From NCBI GenBank assembly GCA_028722305.1, contig JAQYHB010000022.1, positions 22,986 to 86,985 of the forward strand: DNA of 64,000 bases, given 5' to 3'. Source of the DNA: Spirochaetales bacterium. GTDB lineage: Bacteria > Spirochaetota > Spirochaetia > Sphaerochaetales > Sphaerochaetaceae. Shown here piece by piece: positions 23,578 to 31,458 of this stretch. Made by a program: the position numbers and the translations under genes. The notes under the pieces were generated by a model. That model did not search any database. It saw nothing but the letters and a program-made list of their open reading frames with translations, and had not been told where the DNA came from. Within the stretch, counting starts at the first letter, position 1. Every line of letters begins with the position of its first letter.

Positions 23578-24182
23578 TCAAATCCAAAAACGACACGGTA
23601 TTCGAGGTTTTCGTATTTCTGTTGGTCCTGCTGGTCGGCGCCCAGCCTGCCTTGGAACCGATTGACGTCACCTCCTCGAACAACTTCCTCTGCGTGAAGA
23701 GCGACATCTCCCCGGAGAAGCTGGCGGCCATCTTCAAGCTCGCCGACTACCTGGTGACCGAAGAGGGCTCCATGCTGGTCGATTTCGGAAAAGAAGGCGT
23801 CCACTGGGAGTACGGCGCCGACGGCCAGCCGCAGATGACCAAGAAAGCGGCAGAGGCCAACTACGTGGCCACCTACCAGCTGTTCGGCCGCGAGGACAAG
23901 AGCTACCTGAACGTCAAGTTCAAGGAGGCCAAGGACCAGATTCTCTACGCCCAGCAGATGCCGCACATCATCACCTACAACAGCCTGGTGCAGGAACCGG
24001 AGGATTTCTACCTGACCGATTGCAACAACTACGTCTCCAGCCAGCTGATCGCGTTCATCTATGGCCAGAGGCCGATCAGCGAGTACGACGACTTCCTGAA
24101 GGAGCTGGAGACCACCTACGGTTTCAGCAAGTACATGCAGGCGTGCGAAAACCAGCTTCGTGCCGCAGGCTATGTCAAATAA
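23571..24182 (+). pseudogene. Chimera: permease-2 N-terminus fused to solute-binding-protein C-terminus
   Basis: The 203-aa frame starts MVIKSKNDTVFEVFVFLLVL, the exact form of the N-terminus and first half-helix of the second LplC/YtcP-type permease expected here. After residue 24 (near 23640) it changes to DVTSSNNFLCVKSDISPEKL and then ADYLVTEEGSMLVDFGKEGV, which is the C-terminal lobe of a lipoprotein-type sugar-binding protein and ends KYMQACENQLRAAGYVK. About 250 residues of the permease and about two-thirds of the binding protein are missing. I infer an in-frame deletion of roughly 1.5-2 kb that joined the two genes. The product would have no signal peptide and no binding cleft, so it is almost surely non-functional. 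Confidence 0.8.
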
Positions 24183-24205
24183 AGGTGGACGGACCGCGTT
24201 CCATC

Positions 24206-24232
24206 CTTGCGCCGGGTTTTCTCCGGCGCAAG
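24206..24232 (+). terminator. Hairpin after transporter remnants
   Basis: A perfect 10-bp stem, CTTGCGCCGG / CCGGCGCAAG (24206-24215 and 24223-24232), with a 7-nt loop. The downstream T-run is poor (CATCTTGA), so it may be a weak terminator or an mRNA 3' stabiliser before the LacI gene. Confidence 0.5.
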
Positions 24233-24290
24233 CATCTTGAAGTGTTGAGCATTCACTGCGCGCGGTGTAAGGTTGGGAAAGAGGTTCCGC

Positions 24291-25301
24291 ATGGTCACAA
24301 TCAAGGATGTCGCGAAACTCGCAGGGGTTTCCATCAGTACCGTATCGATCGTCCTGAACGGGACGCGAAAGCTCAGTCCGGCGACTGAAGAGAAGGTGCA
24401 TAAGGCCATAGAGACCTTGCAGTACCGTCCCAACCTGTACGCCCGTTCCCTGGTGACCAAGCACAAGAAGGTCGTCGGCGTCATCCGCATCGTCGACGAG
24501 GGACGCGACGACCATAGCCAGGACCTCTACGCCTCCACCGTGGACACCTACCTGCAGGACATGCTCTGGAACATCGAGGAGGTGATCCGGCTCCACGGCT
24601 CCAGCATGGTCCTGGGCTGGTATGACGCCATGGAGCCGGAACAGATTCCTTCGATCCTCGACCCCAGCAGGGTCGACGGAATCGTCTGTGTCGGCAGCTT
24701 CGTCAGCGCCCAGTTGATCGCCGCCATCAAGCGCAGCGGACTGGCCGCCGTCCTGGTCGGGGCACGGGATGCGGCCTTCGACTCTGTCGACGCCGACGTC
24801 GAGCGGGCCTTCCGCCTTTCGGCATCCAGCATGCTCCAGCGGGGCCACAGGCGGCTGCTGTTGCTCAACGGTCCGAGCAACTCCCAGTCCAGCCAGCGGC
24901 GCGAGGCGGGATTCCTTCAGGCGGTCGCCAAGGCGGGAGCCGAAGGCAGGACCTGCAACTGCCAGTTCTCCGGCAAGTCGGCCGAAGAAGTCTGCCTCGG
25001 CATGATTCCCACCTTCAAGCCCGACGCCATCATCGCCGGCGCCGACTGCATGGCTGTCGGAGCCCTGAACGCCATGCACAGGCTCCATCTGTCCTGTCCG
25101 GAGGATATCTCTGTCATGGGATACGAGGATGGCCTTCTGGCGCAGTACAGCGTCCCGCCACTTTCGACGGTGCGCATCCACAAGGGACGGATCGGCACCG
25201 AGGGGGCGATGTTGCTCTTCGACCGCATCGCCAACCCCTCCGCGGCCCCCATCCAGAAAATCGTGGAGCCGGAATTGCTCTTCCGCGGCTCGACCGATTG
25301 A
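24291..25301 (+). CDS. LacI-family transcriptional regulator
   Basis: A 336-aa regulator. The helix-turn-helix and hinge are at residues 1-60 (TIKDVAKLAGVSISTVSIVL, then YRPNLYARSLVTKHKKVVGV). A periplasmic-binding-protein-like effector domain follows (RVDGIVCVGSF; PDAIIAGADCMAVGALNAMH; ISVMGYEDG; LSTVRIHKGRIG). The ATG at 24291 follows GAGG; a TTG six codons upstream is a poorer start. Palindromes of the AAACGTTT type lie at 20499, 20611, 22614 and 25356, all around this gene, so it most likely represses the whole locus until its sugar appears. Confidence 0.9.
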   Translation: MVTIKDVAKLAGVSISTVSIVLNGTRKLSPATEEKVHKAIETLQYRPNLYARSLVTKHKKVVGVIRIVDEGRDDHSQDLYASTVDTYLQDMLWNIEEVIRLHGSSMVLGWYDAMEPEQIPSILDPSRVDGIVCVGSFVSAQLIAAIKRSGLAAVLVGARDAAFDSVDADVERAFRLSASSMLQRGHRRLLLLNGPSNSQSSQRREAGFLQAVAKAGAEGRTCNCQFSGKSAEEVCLGMIPTFKPDAIIAGADCMAVGALNAMHRLHLSCPEDISVMGYEDGLLAQYSVPPLSTVRIHKGRIGTEGAMLLFDRIANPSAAPIQKIVEPELLFRGSTD

Positions 25302-25324
25302 CCGGTCCGCTTGCATGTTTTTTC

Positions 25325-25369
25325 TTGTCAAGACCATGCGTCTGGCACATAATCAGTAAAAGGTTTTAC
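25325..25369 (+). promoter_or_regulatory. FAD-oxidoreductase promoter with LacI operator O4
   Basis: TTGTCA (25325-25330), a 17-bp spacer and CATAAT (25348-25353). It is followed 2 bp later by the palindrome GTAAAAGGTTTTAC (25356-25369). The operator covers the start point exactly as O2 does in front of the isomerase gene. Confidence 0.7.
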
Positions 25370-25384
25370 AACGAGGATAGCACT

Positions 25385-27286
25385 ATGAAACAATTTGTCC
25401 ATGAAACTCCTCTCCCCTCCGAGAATCCGGCAAAAAGGGAGCACTTTGACGTCGTGGTGGTCGGCGGCGGCATGAGCGGACTGTGTGCCGCGATGGCAAG
25501 CGCGCGCCATGGCGCGAAGACCGCGCTGGTCCACGACCGCTCCGTCTTCGGAGGAAACGCCAGCAGCGAGACGAGGATGCACATCTCCGGCGCCAGCTGC
25601 CACTGGGGAAAGAAGAACGCCGCCGAGACCGGCATCCTGATGGAGCTGCAGCTGGAGAACAAGCGGATCAACGATTCCTACAACTTCTCCCTCTGGGACG
25701 GCGTGCTCTGGTCCAGCGCCCTCCAGACAAAGAACCTGACCCTGTTCATGAACACGACGATGGACAAGGTCCACTCCGACGGAAAGGAAATCCAGAGCAT
25801 CGAATGCTACCAGATGACGACGGAAACCCGCTATGAGCTGACAGCCGACGTCTTCATCGACAGTACCGGCAACGGCACGCTGGGCTATTTCGCCGGCAAC
25901 GAGTACGCCATCGGCCGCGAGGATGGAAAGACCTATGGCGAGAAGGACGCGCCGGAAAAGCCTGACGGGGAGACGATGGGAAACACCATCTACTTTGTCG
26001 CGCACGACACCGGCCATCCGGTCACGTTCATCAAGCCCTCCTGGGCAAACACCTACCCCGACGAGAGCATGTTCAAGCATCGCTACCATGGCAACATCGT
26101 CGTCTACCACGACGCGGACGACGTCGTCGTGCTGAAACCCGGGGACAGCTACGAGAACCATCGCGACCAGCTGGTGGAGAAATACGACGTGAAGAGCGGC
26201 TACTGGTGGATCGAGCTCGGCGGCGACTGGGATGACATCATCAAGCAGTCCGAGGATATCCGCTGGGAGCTGTACAAAATCGTCTACGGCGTGTGGGACC
26301 ATATCAAGAACCACGGAGACCACGGAGCCGAGAACTACGAGCTCGACTGGGTCGGCACCGTCAGCGGCATGCGCGAGAGCAGGAGGATGATGGGCGACTA
26401 TATCCTGACCGAGAACGACATCCTCTCCAACAACGAACGTGACGACGGCGTGGCCTACGGCGGCTGGCCGATGGACGAGCATGTGGCGGGCGGCTTCTGG
26501 GCCAAAGGCGGCATTCCCTCCCGGGTCCGGAGCTTCCCCGGCCTCTACGCCATCCCCTATGGCTGCTACTGCGCCAAGACCATCAAGAACCTGATGATCA
26601 CCGGGCGCGTCATCTCCGCCTCGAAGCTTGCCATGGGCTCGAGCAGGGTGATGGGCACCTGCGCCATCGGAGGCCAGGCCGCCGGGACCGCGGCCGCCAT
26701 GGCCAGTCGCGCCCATCTGGAGCCCAGCGAGTTCGGCAAGCGGCACATCCAGGAGCTCAGGCAGGAGCTGCTGAAGGATGACTGCTACATCCTCGGGGCG
26801 AAAAACGAGGATCCGCTGGATATCGCCCGTACCGCCACGGTGAGCGCCACCAGCGAGAAGCCCGGCTGCGAGGCGGCAAAGGTAATCAACGGCGTCTCAC
26901 GCGCCGTCGGTGGCGAGAGCAACATGTGGTCGTCGGACGGCATCCGTCCCGATGGCGAGGAGCTTTCCCTCTCTTTCCTGCCGCACCGGGTCTCCCAGAT
27001 CCGCCTGACCTTCGATCCGAACCTCAGCGAGGAACGCTGCATTTCCGTCAGCAAGGCCTTTCTGGAAAAGGAGCCCAAAGGCGTCGCCAAGGAACTGGTG
27101 AAGGACTACACCCTCACCCTCTATCGCGAGGGTAGACCGGTTTACGCAAAGACCCTGTCGGACAACTACCAGCGTCTGTGCGTCACCAATCTGGAAGCTC
27201 CGGTCGAGGCGGACAAGCTGGTGGTGAAGGTCCTCTCGACCAACGGCATCGCCGACGCACGCATCTTCGAGGTGAGGCTCTACTGA
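25385..27286 (+). CDS. FAD-dependent oxidoreductase with C-terminal discoidin-like region
   Basis: A 633-aa protein of the FAD_oxidored family found in carbohydrate loci. The Rossmann dinucleotide loop is VVVVGGGMSGLCAAMASARHG (about residues 22-41), followed by SVFGGNASSETRMHISG. LDWVGTVSGMRESRRMMGDY and KLAMGSSRVMGTCAIGGQAA near the end of the catalytic part are family hallmarks. The last 150 residues (from about 480) form a beta-rich module with SNMWSSD, like a galactose-binding domain. There is no signal peptide. The ATG at 25385 has GAGGA seven bases upstream. It is probably a sugar or polyol dehydrogenase in the LacI regulon. Confidence 0.85.
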   Translation: MKQFVHETPLPSENPAKREHFDVVVVGGGMSGLCAAMASARHGAKTALVHDRSVFGGNASSETRMHISGASCHWGKKNAAETGILMELQLENKRINDSYNFSLWDGVLWSSALQTKNLTLFMNTTMDKVHSDGKEIQSIECYQMTTETRYELTADVFIDSTGNGTLGYFAGNEYAIGREDGKTYGEKDAPEKPDGETMGNTIYFVAHDTGHPVTFIKPSWANTYPDESMFKHRYHGNIVVYHDADDVVVLKPGDSYENHRDQLVEKYDVKSGYWWIELGGDWDDIIKQSEDIRWELYKIVYGVWDHIKNHGDHGAENYELDWVGTVSGMRESRRMMGDYILTENDILSNNERDDGVAYGGWPMDEHVAGGFWAKGGIPSRVRSFPGLYAIPYGCYCAKTIKNLMITGRVISASKLAMGSSRVMGTCAIGGQAAGTAAAMASRAHLEPSEFGKRHIQELRQELLKDDCYILGAKNEDPLDIARTATVSATSEKPGCEAAKVINGVSRAVGGESNMWSSDGIRPDGEELSLSFLPHRVSQIRLTFDPNLSEERCISVSKAFLEKEPKGVAKELVKDYTLTLYREGRPVYAKTLSDNYQRLCVTNLEAPVEADKLVVKVLSTNGIADARIFEVRLY

Positions 27287-27305
27287 CCGATGTTCCCTTT
27301 CCGTC

Positions 27306-27336
27306 GGATTCTCCGGGGAACAACCCCGGGGAATCC
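27306..27336 (+). terminator. Strong hairpin after FAD oxidoreductase
   Basis: A 13-bp stem with one G-U pair, GGATTCTCCGGGG / CCCCGGGGAATCC (27306-27318, 27324-27336), and loop AACAA, 20 bp after the stop codon. There is no T-run, so termination may be inefficient or rho-assisted. Confidence 0.5.
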
Positions 27337-27422
27337 CACCCAGAGGCTTGCTTCCGCCCCCATGCGTACGCCTTCCGGGTTTGCGCGCTATACTCTTTAG
27401 GCATATCAAATTCCTAGCAAAA

Positions 27423-27440
27423 GGTTAGGATGTGCTAACC
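27423..27440. promoter_or_regulatory. TTAG-N6-CTAA palindrome (possible iron-regulator box)
   Basis: GGTTAG-GATGTG-CTAACC, a perfect 6-bp inverted repeat with a 6-nt centre. The same TTAG-N6-CTAA architecture lies upstream of feoAB at 39613-39632 and resembles DtxR-family sites. Here it is about 50 bp upstream of the ferredoxin promoter. Confidence 0.4.
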
Positions 27441-27491
27441 ATAACTGCTTACAGCGTATATGTTTGTGTGGGCGAACTCTCTCCAAATCCC

Positions 27492-27520
27492 TTGACGTCG
27501 GGAAGGCCTGAGGGTATCAT
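27492..27520 (+). promoter_or_regulatory. Ferredoxin promoter
   Basis: TTGACG (27492-27497), a 17-bp spacer and TATCAT (27515-27520). The start codon is 30 bp downstream, with AAGGAG in between. Confidence 0.7.
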
Positions 27521-27549
27521 GAGGGCAAATCGTGAACAAGGAGTTCAAC

Positions 27550-27720
27550 ATGGCTTACAGAATTAAAGATACGTGTGTTGCTTGTGGTACCTGCCAGTCC
27601 GAGTGCCCCTCCGGCGCTATCAGCGAGGGCGATATCTACAAGATTGATCCGAACGTGTGCGTCGACTGCGGCACTTGCGCCGATGTCTGCCCCACCGGTT
27701 CCATCGAGCACATCGACTGA
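27550..27720 (+). CDS. 2[4Fe-4S] ferredoxin
   Basis: A 56-aa bacterial ferredoxin starting MAYRIKDTCVACGTC, with AAGGAG six bases before the ATG. Two complete cluster motifs are visible: CVACGTCQSECP (residues 9-20) and CVDCGTCADVCP (about 38-49). Each gives three Cys to one cluster and the fourth to the other. This is the clostridial-type low-potential electron carrier used by pyruvate:ferredoxin oxidoreductase and hydrogenases in fermenters. It is monocistronic, with its own promoter and a strong terminator. Confidence 0.95.
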   Translation: MAYRIKDTCVACGTCQSECPSGAISEGDIYKIDPNVCVDCGTCADVCPTGSIEHID

Positions 27721-27744
27721 TTGCTTCGCGAGAGAAGCGTATAC

Positions 27745-27780
27745 AAAAGAGCGTACCAGATGGTGCGCTCTTTCTTTTTT
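27745..27780 (+). terminator. Ferredoxin terminator
   Basis: A long stem, AAAGAGCGTACC / GGTGCGCTCTTT, with one G-U pair, followed by CTTTTTT. It ends only 5 bp before the -10 box of xseA. Confidence 0.85.
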
Positions 27781-27785
27781 TCCGC

Positions 27786-27791
27786 TATACT
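27786..27791 (+). promoter_or_regulatory. xseA -10 box (leaderless type)
   Basis: TATACT, 7 nt before the xseA ATG and without any ribosome site between. The -35 region overlaps the ferredoxin terminator and shows no clear hexamer. Confidence 0.55.
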
Positions 27792-27798
27792 GGGTTCC

Positions 27799-29133
27799 AT
27801 GCAGTCTGATGCGTTCCAAATGGAGATGACGGTCACCCAGCTGACCAACCTGATCAAGACTACGCTCGAAGAGGGTTTCTATGGCCTGAAGGTGACGGGA
27901 GAGGTCAGTGACTGGAGGCCATCATCCTCCGGACACTGGTTCTTCAGCCTGAAGGACCGAGACTCCCTGATCGGCTGCGTCATGTTCAAGAGCAAGTCAT
28001 GGAGGGTACCTTTCATCCCGAAGAACGGGGACCAGGTGGTGGTATCCGGACATTTGGATGTCTGGGCACAGCGGGGTTCCTACCAGATTGTCTGCGATTC
28101 AATCACTCTTGCCGGGACAGGCAACCTGCTGGCGCTCATCGAGGAACGCAAGCAGAAATACAATGCGCTGGGCTATTTCGATTCCGCCCACAAGGTCCCT
28201 CTTCCCCGTTATCCGAAGAAGGTAGGGGTCGTCACCAGTCCCACCGGAGCGGCCCTGCAGGACGTCCTGCAGATACTCGGGCGCAGGGCTCCCGGGCTGG
28301 ACGTAATCGTCCTTCCCTGCGCCGTGCAGGGAGAGGGAGCCGCCGAGCAGGTCGCCGCCAGAATCCAGGAGGCAAATCTCCTGGGGCTTTGCGACGTCCT
28401 GATTGTCGGTCGTGGCGGAGGTTCGGTCGAGGACCTGGCTCCATTCAGCGAGGACTGTGTCATCCAGGCGATCTACGACAGCGAGATTCCCGTCGTCAGC
28501 GGTGTCGGACATGAAATCGACTGGGCCATCAGCGACTTTGTCGCCGACATGCGCGCCCCTACCCCGTCGGCGGCCGCCGAGTTGGTCAGCCAAGGCTACT
28601 ATGACCTGGTCGAGCAGGCGCGCACGGCGGGCAACCTGCTTGCAGCCTCGATCGCGAAGCGCCTCTCCCAAGCCGAAGCGCAGCTCCGGCTCGCGAGCCG
28701 GAAGCTGATGAGGCAGAACGTCGAACGGAAGATCAGCGAACGGGAGTACCGGCTGGCTACCAGCGAGGAATCGCTCCGGCAGGCAATCCAGCGGCTGCTG
28801 GCGGACAAGGAACATGGACTTGCCCTGCTTGCGGGCCTTCTTTCCCAGTCCAGGCCGTTGGACAAGGTCCGGAAACTGGAAACATCCCTGCATGGACAGA
28901 AACAGCTGCTTTCCCTGGCAATCGGGCACAAGGTCGAACGGACCTCCTCTACCCTGCATGCCATCGAGGCTCAGCTCGAAGCCCTTTCCCCGCTTGCCAT
29001 ATTGAAGAGGGGCTACAGCGTCGTCACAGACGCGGATGGAAAGCTCATAGCGCATATCCGTGACGCATCAAAAGGCGACACAATCGATATTCGACTGCAG
29101 GACGGCCATCTGGCCGCTGTGGTCAAGGAGTGA
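27799..29133 (+). CDS. xseA: Exodeoxyribonuclease VII large subunit
   Basis: A 444-aa nuclease subunit that with XseB degrades single-stranded DNA. The N-terminal OB-fold (residues 10-110: LKVTGEVSDWRPSSSGHWFF) binds DNA. The catalytic core follows, with VVTSPTGAALQDVLQILGRR, VLIVGRGGGSVEDLAPFSED and PVVSGVGHEIDWAISDFVAD containing the essential Asp/His residues. The C-terminal third is the long coiled coil that binds several XseB chains, ending ILKRGYSVVTDADG. I start it at ATG 27799, because upstream sequence in the same frame is the ferredoxin terminator. xseB follows after 2 nt. Confidence 0.93.
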   Translation: MQSDAFQMEMTVTQLTNLIKTTLEEGFYGLKVTGEVSDWRPSSSGHWFFSLKDRDSLIGCVMFKSKSWRVPFIPKNGDQVVVSGHLDVWAQRGSYQIVCDSITLAGTGNLLALIEERKQKYNALGYFDSAHKVPLPRYPKKVGVVTSPTGAALQDVLQILGRRAPGLDVIVLPCAVQGEGAAEQVAARIQEANLLGLCDVLIVGRGGGSVEDLAPFSEDCVIQAIYDSEIPVVSGVGHEIDWAISDFVADMRAPTPSAAAELVSQGYYDLVEQARTAGNLLAASIAKRLSQAEAQLRLASRKLMRQNVERKISEREYRLATSEESLRQAIQRLLADKEHGLALLAGLLSQSRPLDKVRKLETSLHGQKQLLSLAIGHKVERTSSTLHAIEAQLEALSPLAILKRGYSVVTDADGKLIAHIRDASKGDTIDIRLQDGHLAAVVKE

Positions 29134-29135
29134 CT

Positions 29136-29363
29136 ATGGCATTCGCACAAGACCTGAAAAAAGTGCAGGAAATCACCGAGAAGCTCGGAGCGGAAGACAC
29201 GGACCTCGAAACCAGCATCAAGCTGTACGAAGAGGGAATCGCCTTGGTCAAGAAACTGGAGAAACAGCTTTCCGAGGCCAAACGGAAGGTCGAGATTGTC
29301 AGTGGCAGCGCCGCGGACGGGCTTTCCGTGGAACCCCTCGAGGAGGACAAGGCAAATGGATAA
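29136..29363 (+). CDS. xseB: Exodeoxyribonuclease VII small subunit
   Basis: A 75-aa helical hairpin protein starting MAFAQDLKKVQEITEKLGAE. The LETSIKLYEEGIALVKKLEK stretch is the conserved second helix that packs on the XseA coiled coil. It begins 2 nt after the xseA stop, with AAGGAG five bases upstream. Its 3' end overlaps purU by 8 bp. Confidence 0.92.
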   Translation: MAFAQDLKKVQEITEKLGAEDTDLETSIKLYEEGIALVKKLEKQLSEAKRKVEIVSGSAADGLSVEPLEEDKANG

Positions 29364-30222
29364 CAAGAAGATCGTCATCCTGATCCAGAGCGCCGACCAG
29401 CGGGGCATCCTTGCCAAAGTCACCTCGTGGTTCTACGGACAGGGCTTCAACGTCCTGCACTGCCAGCAGCATACCGACGACTACGAACACGTCTTTTTCA
29501 TGCGCCTGGAACTGGACATGAACGACATGAAAGGCTCCCGGAAGGAACTATCCGACGCCTTCGGCGCCTTCGCGGAGGAACAGAGGCTCAACTGGTCGAT
29601 CCACTACTCCGACTACCGGAGCCGGGTGGCCCTGATGGTGAGCAAGACCAGCCACTGCCTGTACGACCTGCTCTCCCGCAAAGCCGAAGGAGACCTGCGC
29701 TGCGAGATTCCCCTCATCATCAGCAACCATCCCGACCTGGAGTATATCGCCAACCAGTTCCGCATCCCTTTCTACTGCTTCCCTGTGGAGAAAGGCCACA
29801 AGGAGGAACAGGAGGCGAAAGTGCGCGACCTGCTTGGGCGCTTCGATATCGACCTGGTCGTCCTTGCCAGGTACATGCAGATCCTCTCCGGGGATTTCAT
29901 CAACGAATGGCAGGGCAGGATCATCAACATCCACCATGGGTTCCTTCCCGCATTCCAGGGCGCCAATCCCTACCAGCAGGCCTATGACCGGGGCGTGAAG
30001 CTGATCGGCGCGACCGCCCACTATGCCTCATGCGACCTGGACCAGGGCCCGATCATCGAGCAGGACGTGGTGCGGGTCAATCACGAGTTCACAGCCGCAG
30101 GGCTCAGGGAGGTCGGAAAGGATGTGGAAAAACGGGTGCTTGCCCGCGCGGTGCAGGCGCATCTGGAAAGCCGCATCATCATCTGGAAGAACCGCACCAT
30201 CGTCTTCGGGCTTGAACGGTAA
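29356..30222 (+). CDS. purU: Formyltetrahydrofolate deformylase
   Basis: A 288-aa enzyme that releases formate from 10-formyl-THF to balance one-carbon pools. An N-terminal ACT domain (residues 5-85: ILIQSADQRGILAKVTSWFY) is followed by a formyltransferase domain. There, LVVLARYMQILSGDF, NIHHGFLPAFQGANPYQQAY and GATAHYASCDLDQGPII carry the catalytic Asn-His-Asp triad. The ATG at 29356 lies within the end of xseB, so xseA-xseB-purU form one operon, closed by a hairpin and T-rich tract. Confidence 0.93.
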   Translation: MDNKKIVILIQSADQRGILAKVTSWFYGQGFNVLHCQQHTDDYEHVFFMRLELDMNDMKGSRKELSDAFGAFAEEQRLNWSIHYSDYRSRVALMVSKTSHCLYDLLSRKAEGDLRCEIPLIISNHPDLEYIANQFRIPFYCFPVEKGHKEEQEAKVRDLLGRFDIDLVVLARYMQILSGDFINEWQGRIINIHHGFLPAFQGANPYQQAYDRGVKLIGATAHYASCDLDQGPIIEQDVVRVNHEFTAAGLREVGKDVEKRVLARAVQAHLESRIIIWKNRTIVFGLER

Positions 30223-30247
30223 AAAGAGCGTTGCCCTGGAAAGAGAG

Positions 30248-30293
30248 GGACGGACACCTCTGGACAGAGGGTTTTTGACGTCCGTCCTTTCTT
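30248..30293 (+). terminator. purU terminator (branched hairpin)
   Basis: Outer stem GGACGGAC / GTCCGTCC (30248-30255, 30280-30287) encloses a second hairpin, CCTCT-GGAC-AGAGG (30257-30270). A TTTCTTT tract follows. The reverse strand could serve the convergent pseudouridine synthase gene less efficiently. Confidence 0.7.
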
Positions 30294-30311
30294 TATACTG
30301 GTCTCTTCCTG

Positions 30312-31025
30312 TTACCGCAACGAATAATGAACCGGCTTCCGGGTGACCGGATGGAGGAAGGAAATGCCCACGGCACTCAAACCGAAGGACTTGTCCTTCA
30401 TGCCCCGGTAGCTGGCGTCCCCGTCCAAAGGATAGCCTGCCCAAGCGAGGTGGCAACGGATCTGGTGGCGGAAACCGCTTGCCAGCTGGCAGGCGAAGGA
30501 ACGCGTCCCTTCCCGCTCGTCGATCAGCTTGACCCGGGTCTCATACCATACCCCGCTCGTCTTGCTCTTCCACTGCTTCGGGGCATCCTTGTCCACAGGC
30601 CGGACCACGCTCCCTTTCTCCCCATAGGCGCGAAACCAGGAGCCGACAAGATGCTCCTTTCCGTCAGCGATATCCCCGTAGGGAAACGGGGGAAAGCCGA
30701 CAGGAAGCTGTTCACGCCTGACACTGCTGACAGCCAGATAGTCCTTGATGATCAGGCCGGATTCCTGCTGCTTGCAAAGCATGGCATAGGAATTCTGGTC
30801 TCGGGCGACAAGCACCAGCCCGCGGGTGAGGGTATCCAGACGATGGAGCACACCCCCCTCCCAGGGATTCTTGCCGAACTGCATGATTTCGGGATAGGTC
30901 CGCCTTAGACGGCCCAACAGGGTGTCCTTGGTTTCCGGATCATTCTTCAAAGGCACTGTGGGAAGCCCGCTTGGCTTGTCGACGACAAGGTAGTAGGGCG
31001 TTTGCGCGATGATTTGCATGTCCAT
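30312..31025 (-). CDS. RluA-family RNA pseudouridine synthase
   Basis: A 237-aa pseudouridine synthase acting on rRNA or tRNA. VVDKPSGLPTVPL is motif I, HRLDTLTRGLVLVARD contains the catalytic Asp (motif II), IIKDYLAV is motif III, and SGFRHQIRCHLAWAGYPLDGD is the Arg-rich end motif. There is no S4 domain, so it resembles RluA/RsuA-like short members such as YlyB relatives. I start it at ATG 31025 because TATGAT lies exactly 6 nt upstream; the longer frame to 31349 runs through the divergent gene. Which uridine it modifies is unknown. Confidence 0.87.
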   Translation of the reverse strand: MDMQIIAQTPYYLVVDKPSGLPTVPLKNDPETKDTLLGRLRRTYPEIMQFGKNPWEGGVLHRLDTLTRGLVLVARDQNSYAMLCKQQESGLIIKDYLAVSSVRREQLPVGFPPFPYGDIADGKEHLVGSWFRAYGEKGSVVRPVDKDAPKQWKSKTSGVWYETRVKLIDEREGTRSFACQLASGFRHQIRCHLAWAGYPLDGDASYRGMKDKSFGLSAVGISFLHPVTRKPVHYSLR

Positions 31026-31031
31026 GCACCC

Positions 31032-31088
31032 ATCATAGCCCAGCCGCCGAATTTTTCCTATAGCGGCACGAAGCAAAGATACTATACT
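31032..31088. promoter_or_regulatory. Divergent leaderless promoters
   Basis: TATGAT (31032-31037, minus strand) lies 6 nt before the pseudouridine synthase ATG. TATACT (31083-31088, plus strand) lies 6 nt before the DRTGG gene ATG. Only 69 bp separate the two start codons and neither has a ribosome site. Confidence 0.6.
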
Positions 31089-31094
31089 GGAACC

Positions 31095-31415
31095 ATGACA
31101 CCACGACATATCGCCAGATACGGAACCGTATGGAATCTGGAAGAGGAAGACCAGGAATTTACCGGCTGCTACGTGGGAGACCTGTTGAGCGACGTGCTCG
31201 CCCACGCGAAGCGGGGCTCCTTGCTCGTGACCACGCAGAACCAGCGGAACACGCTGGCGGTGGCTGCGGCCTGCCATCTTCCCGCCATCGTCCTGACCGG
31301 ATGCGATCGCCCGGAAGAAGGACTTGTCCAGCTTGCCAAGGAGCACCACCTGAGTCTGTTCTCAACCCGCCTTGACAACTACTCCTTCCTCAAGCAGGTC
31401 GGCGTCTGGATATGA
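31095..31415 (+). CDS. Stand-alone DRTGG-domain protein
   Basis: A 106-aa protein starting MTPRHIARYGTVWNLEEED. From residue 25 on, CYVGDLLSDVLAHAKRGSLL, VTTQNQRNTLAVAAACHLPA and LFSTRLDNYSFLKQ match the DRTGG fold seen in phosphotransacetylase N-termini and next to HPr-kinase-like or hydrogenase genes. It is a small allosteric or adaptor module rather than an enzyme on its own. It is divergent from the pseudouridine synthase and followed by a GGCTCCC-CGAA-GGGAGCC hairpin shared with the convergent BI-1 gene. The role is unknown. Confidence 0.72.
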   Translation: MTPRHIARYGTVWNLEEEDQEFTGCYVGDLLSDVLAHAKRGSLLVTTQNQRNTLAVAAACHLPAIVLTGCDRPEEGLVQLAKEHHLSLFSTRLDNYSFLKQVGVWI

Positions 31416-31419
31416 GAAA

Positions 31420-31437
31420 GGCTCCCCGAAGGGAGCC
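31420..31437. terminator. Bidirectional hairpin between convergent genes
   Basis: GGCTCCC-CGAA-GGGAGCC with a stable tetraloop, 4 bp after the DRTGG stop and 21 bp after the BI-1 stop on the other strand. No T-run on either side. Confidence 0.5.
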
Positions 31438-31458
31438 CTGGCCGACATTGCGAACGGC

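Noticed and set aside
27389..27394. TATACT downstream of the FAD oxidoreductase as a promoter of a small RNA
   Set aside because: No -35 and no clear transcript end before the ferredoxin promoter; too weak to call.
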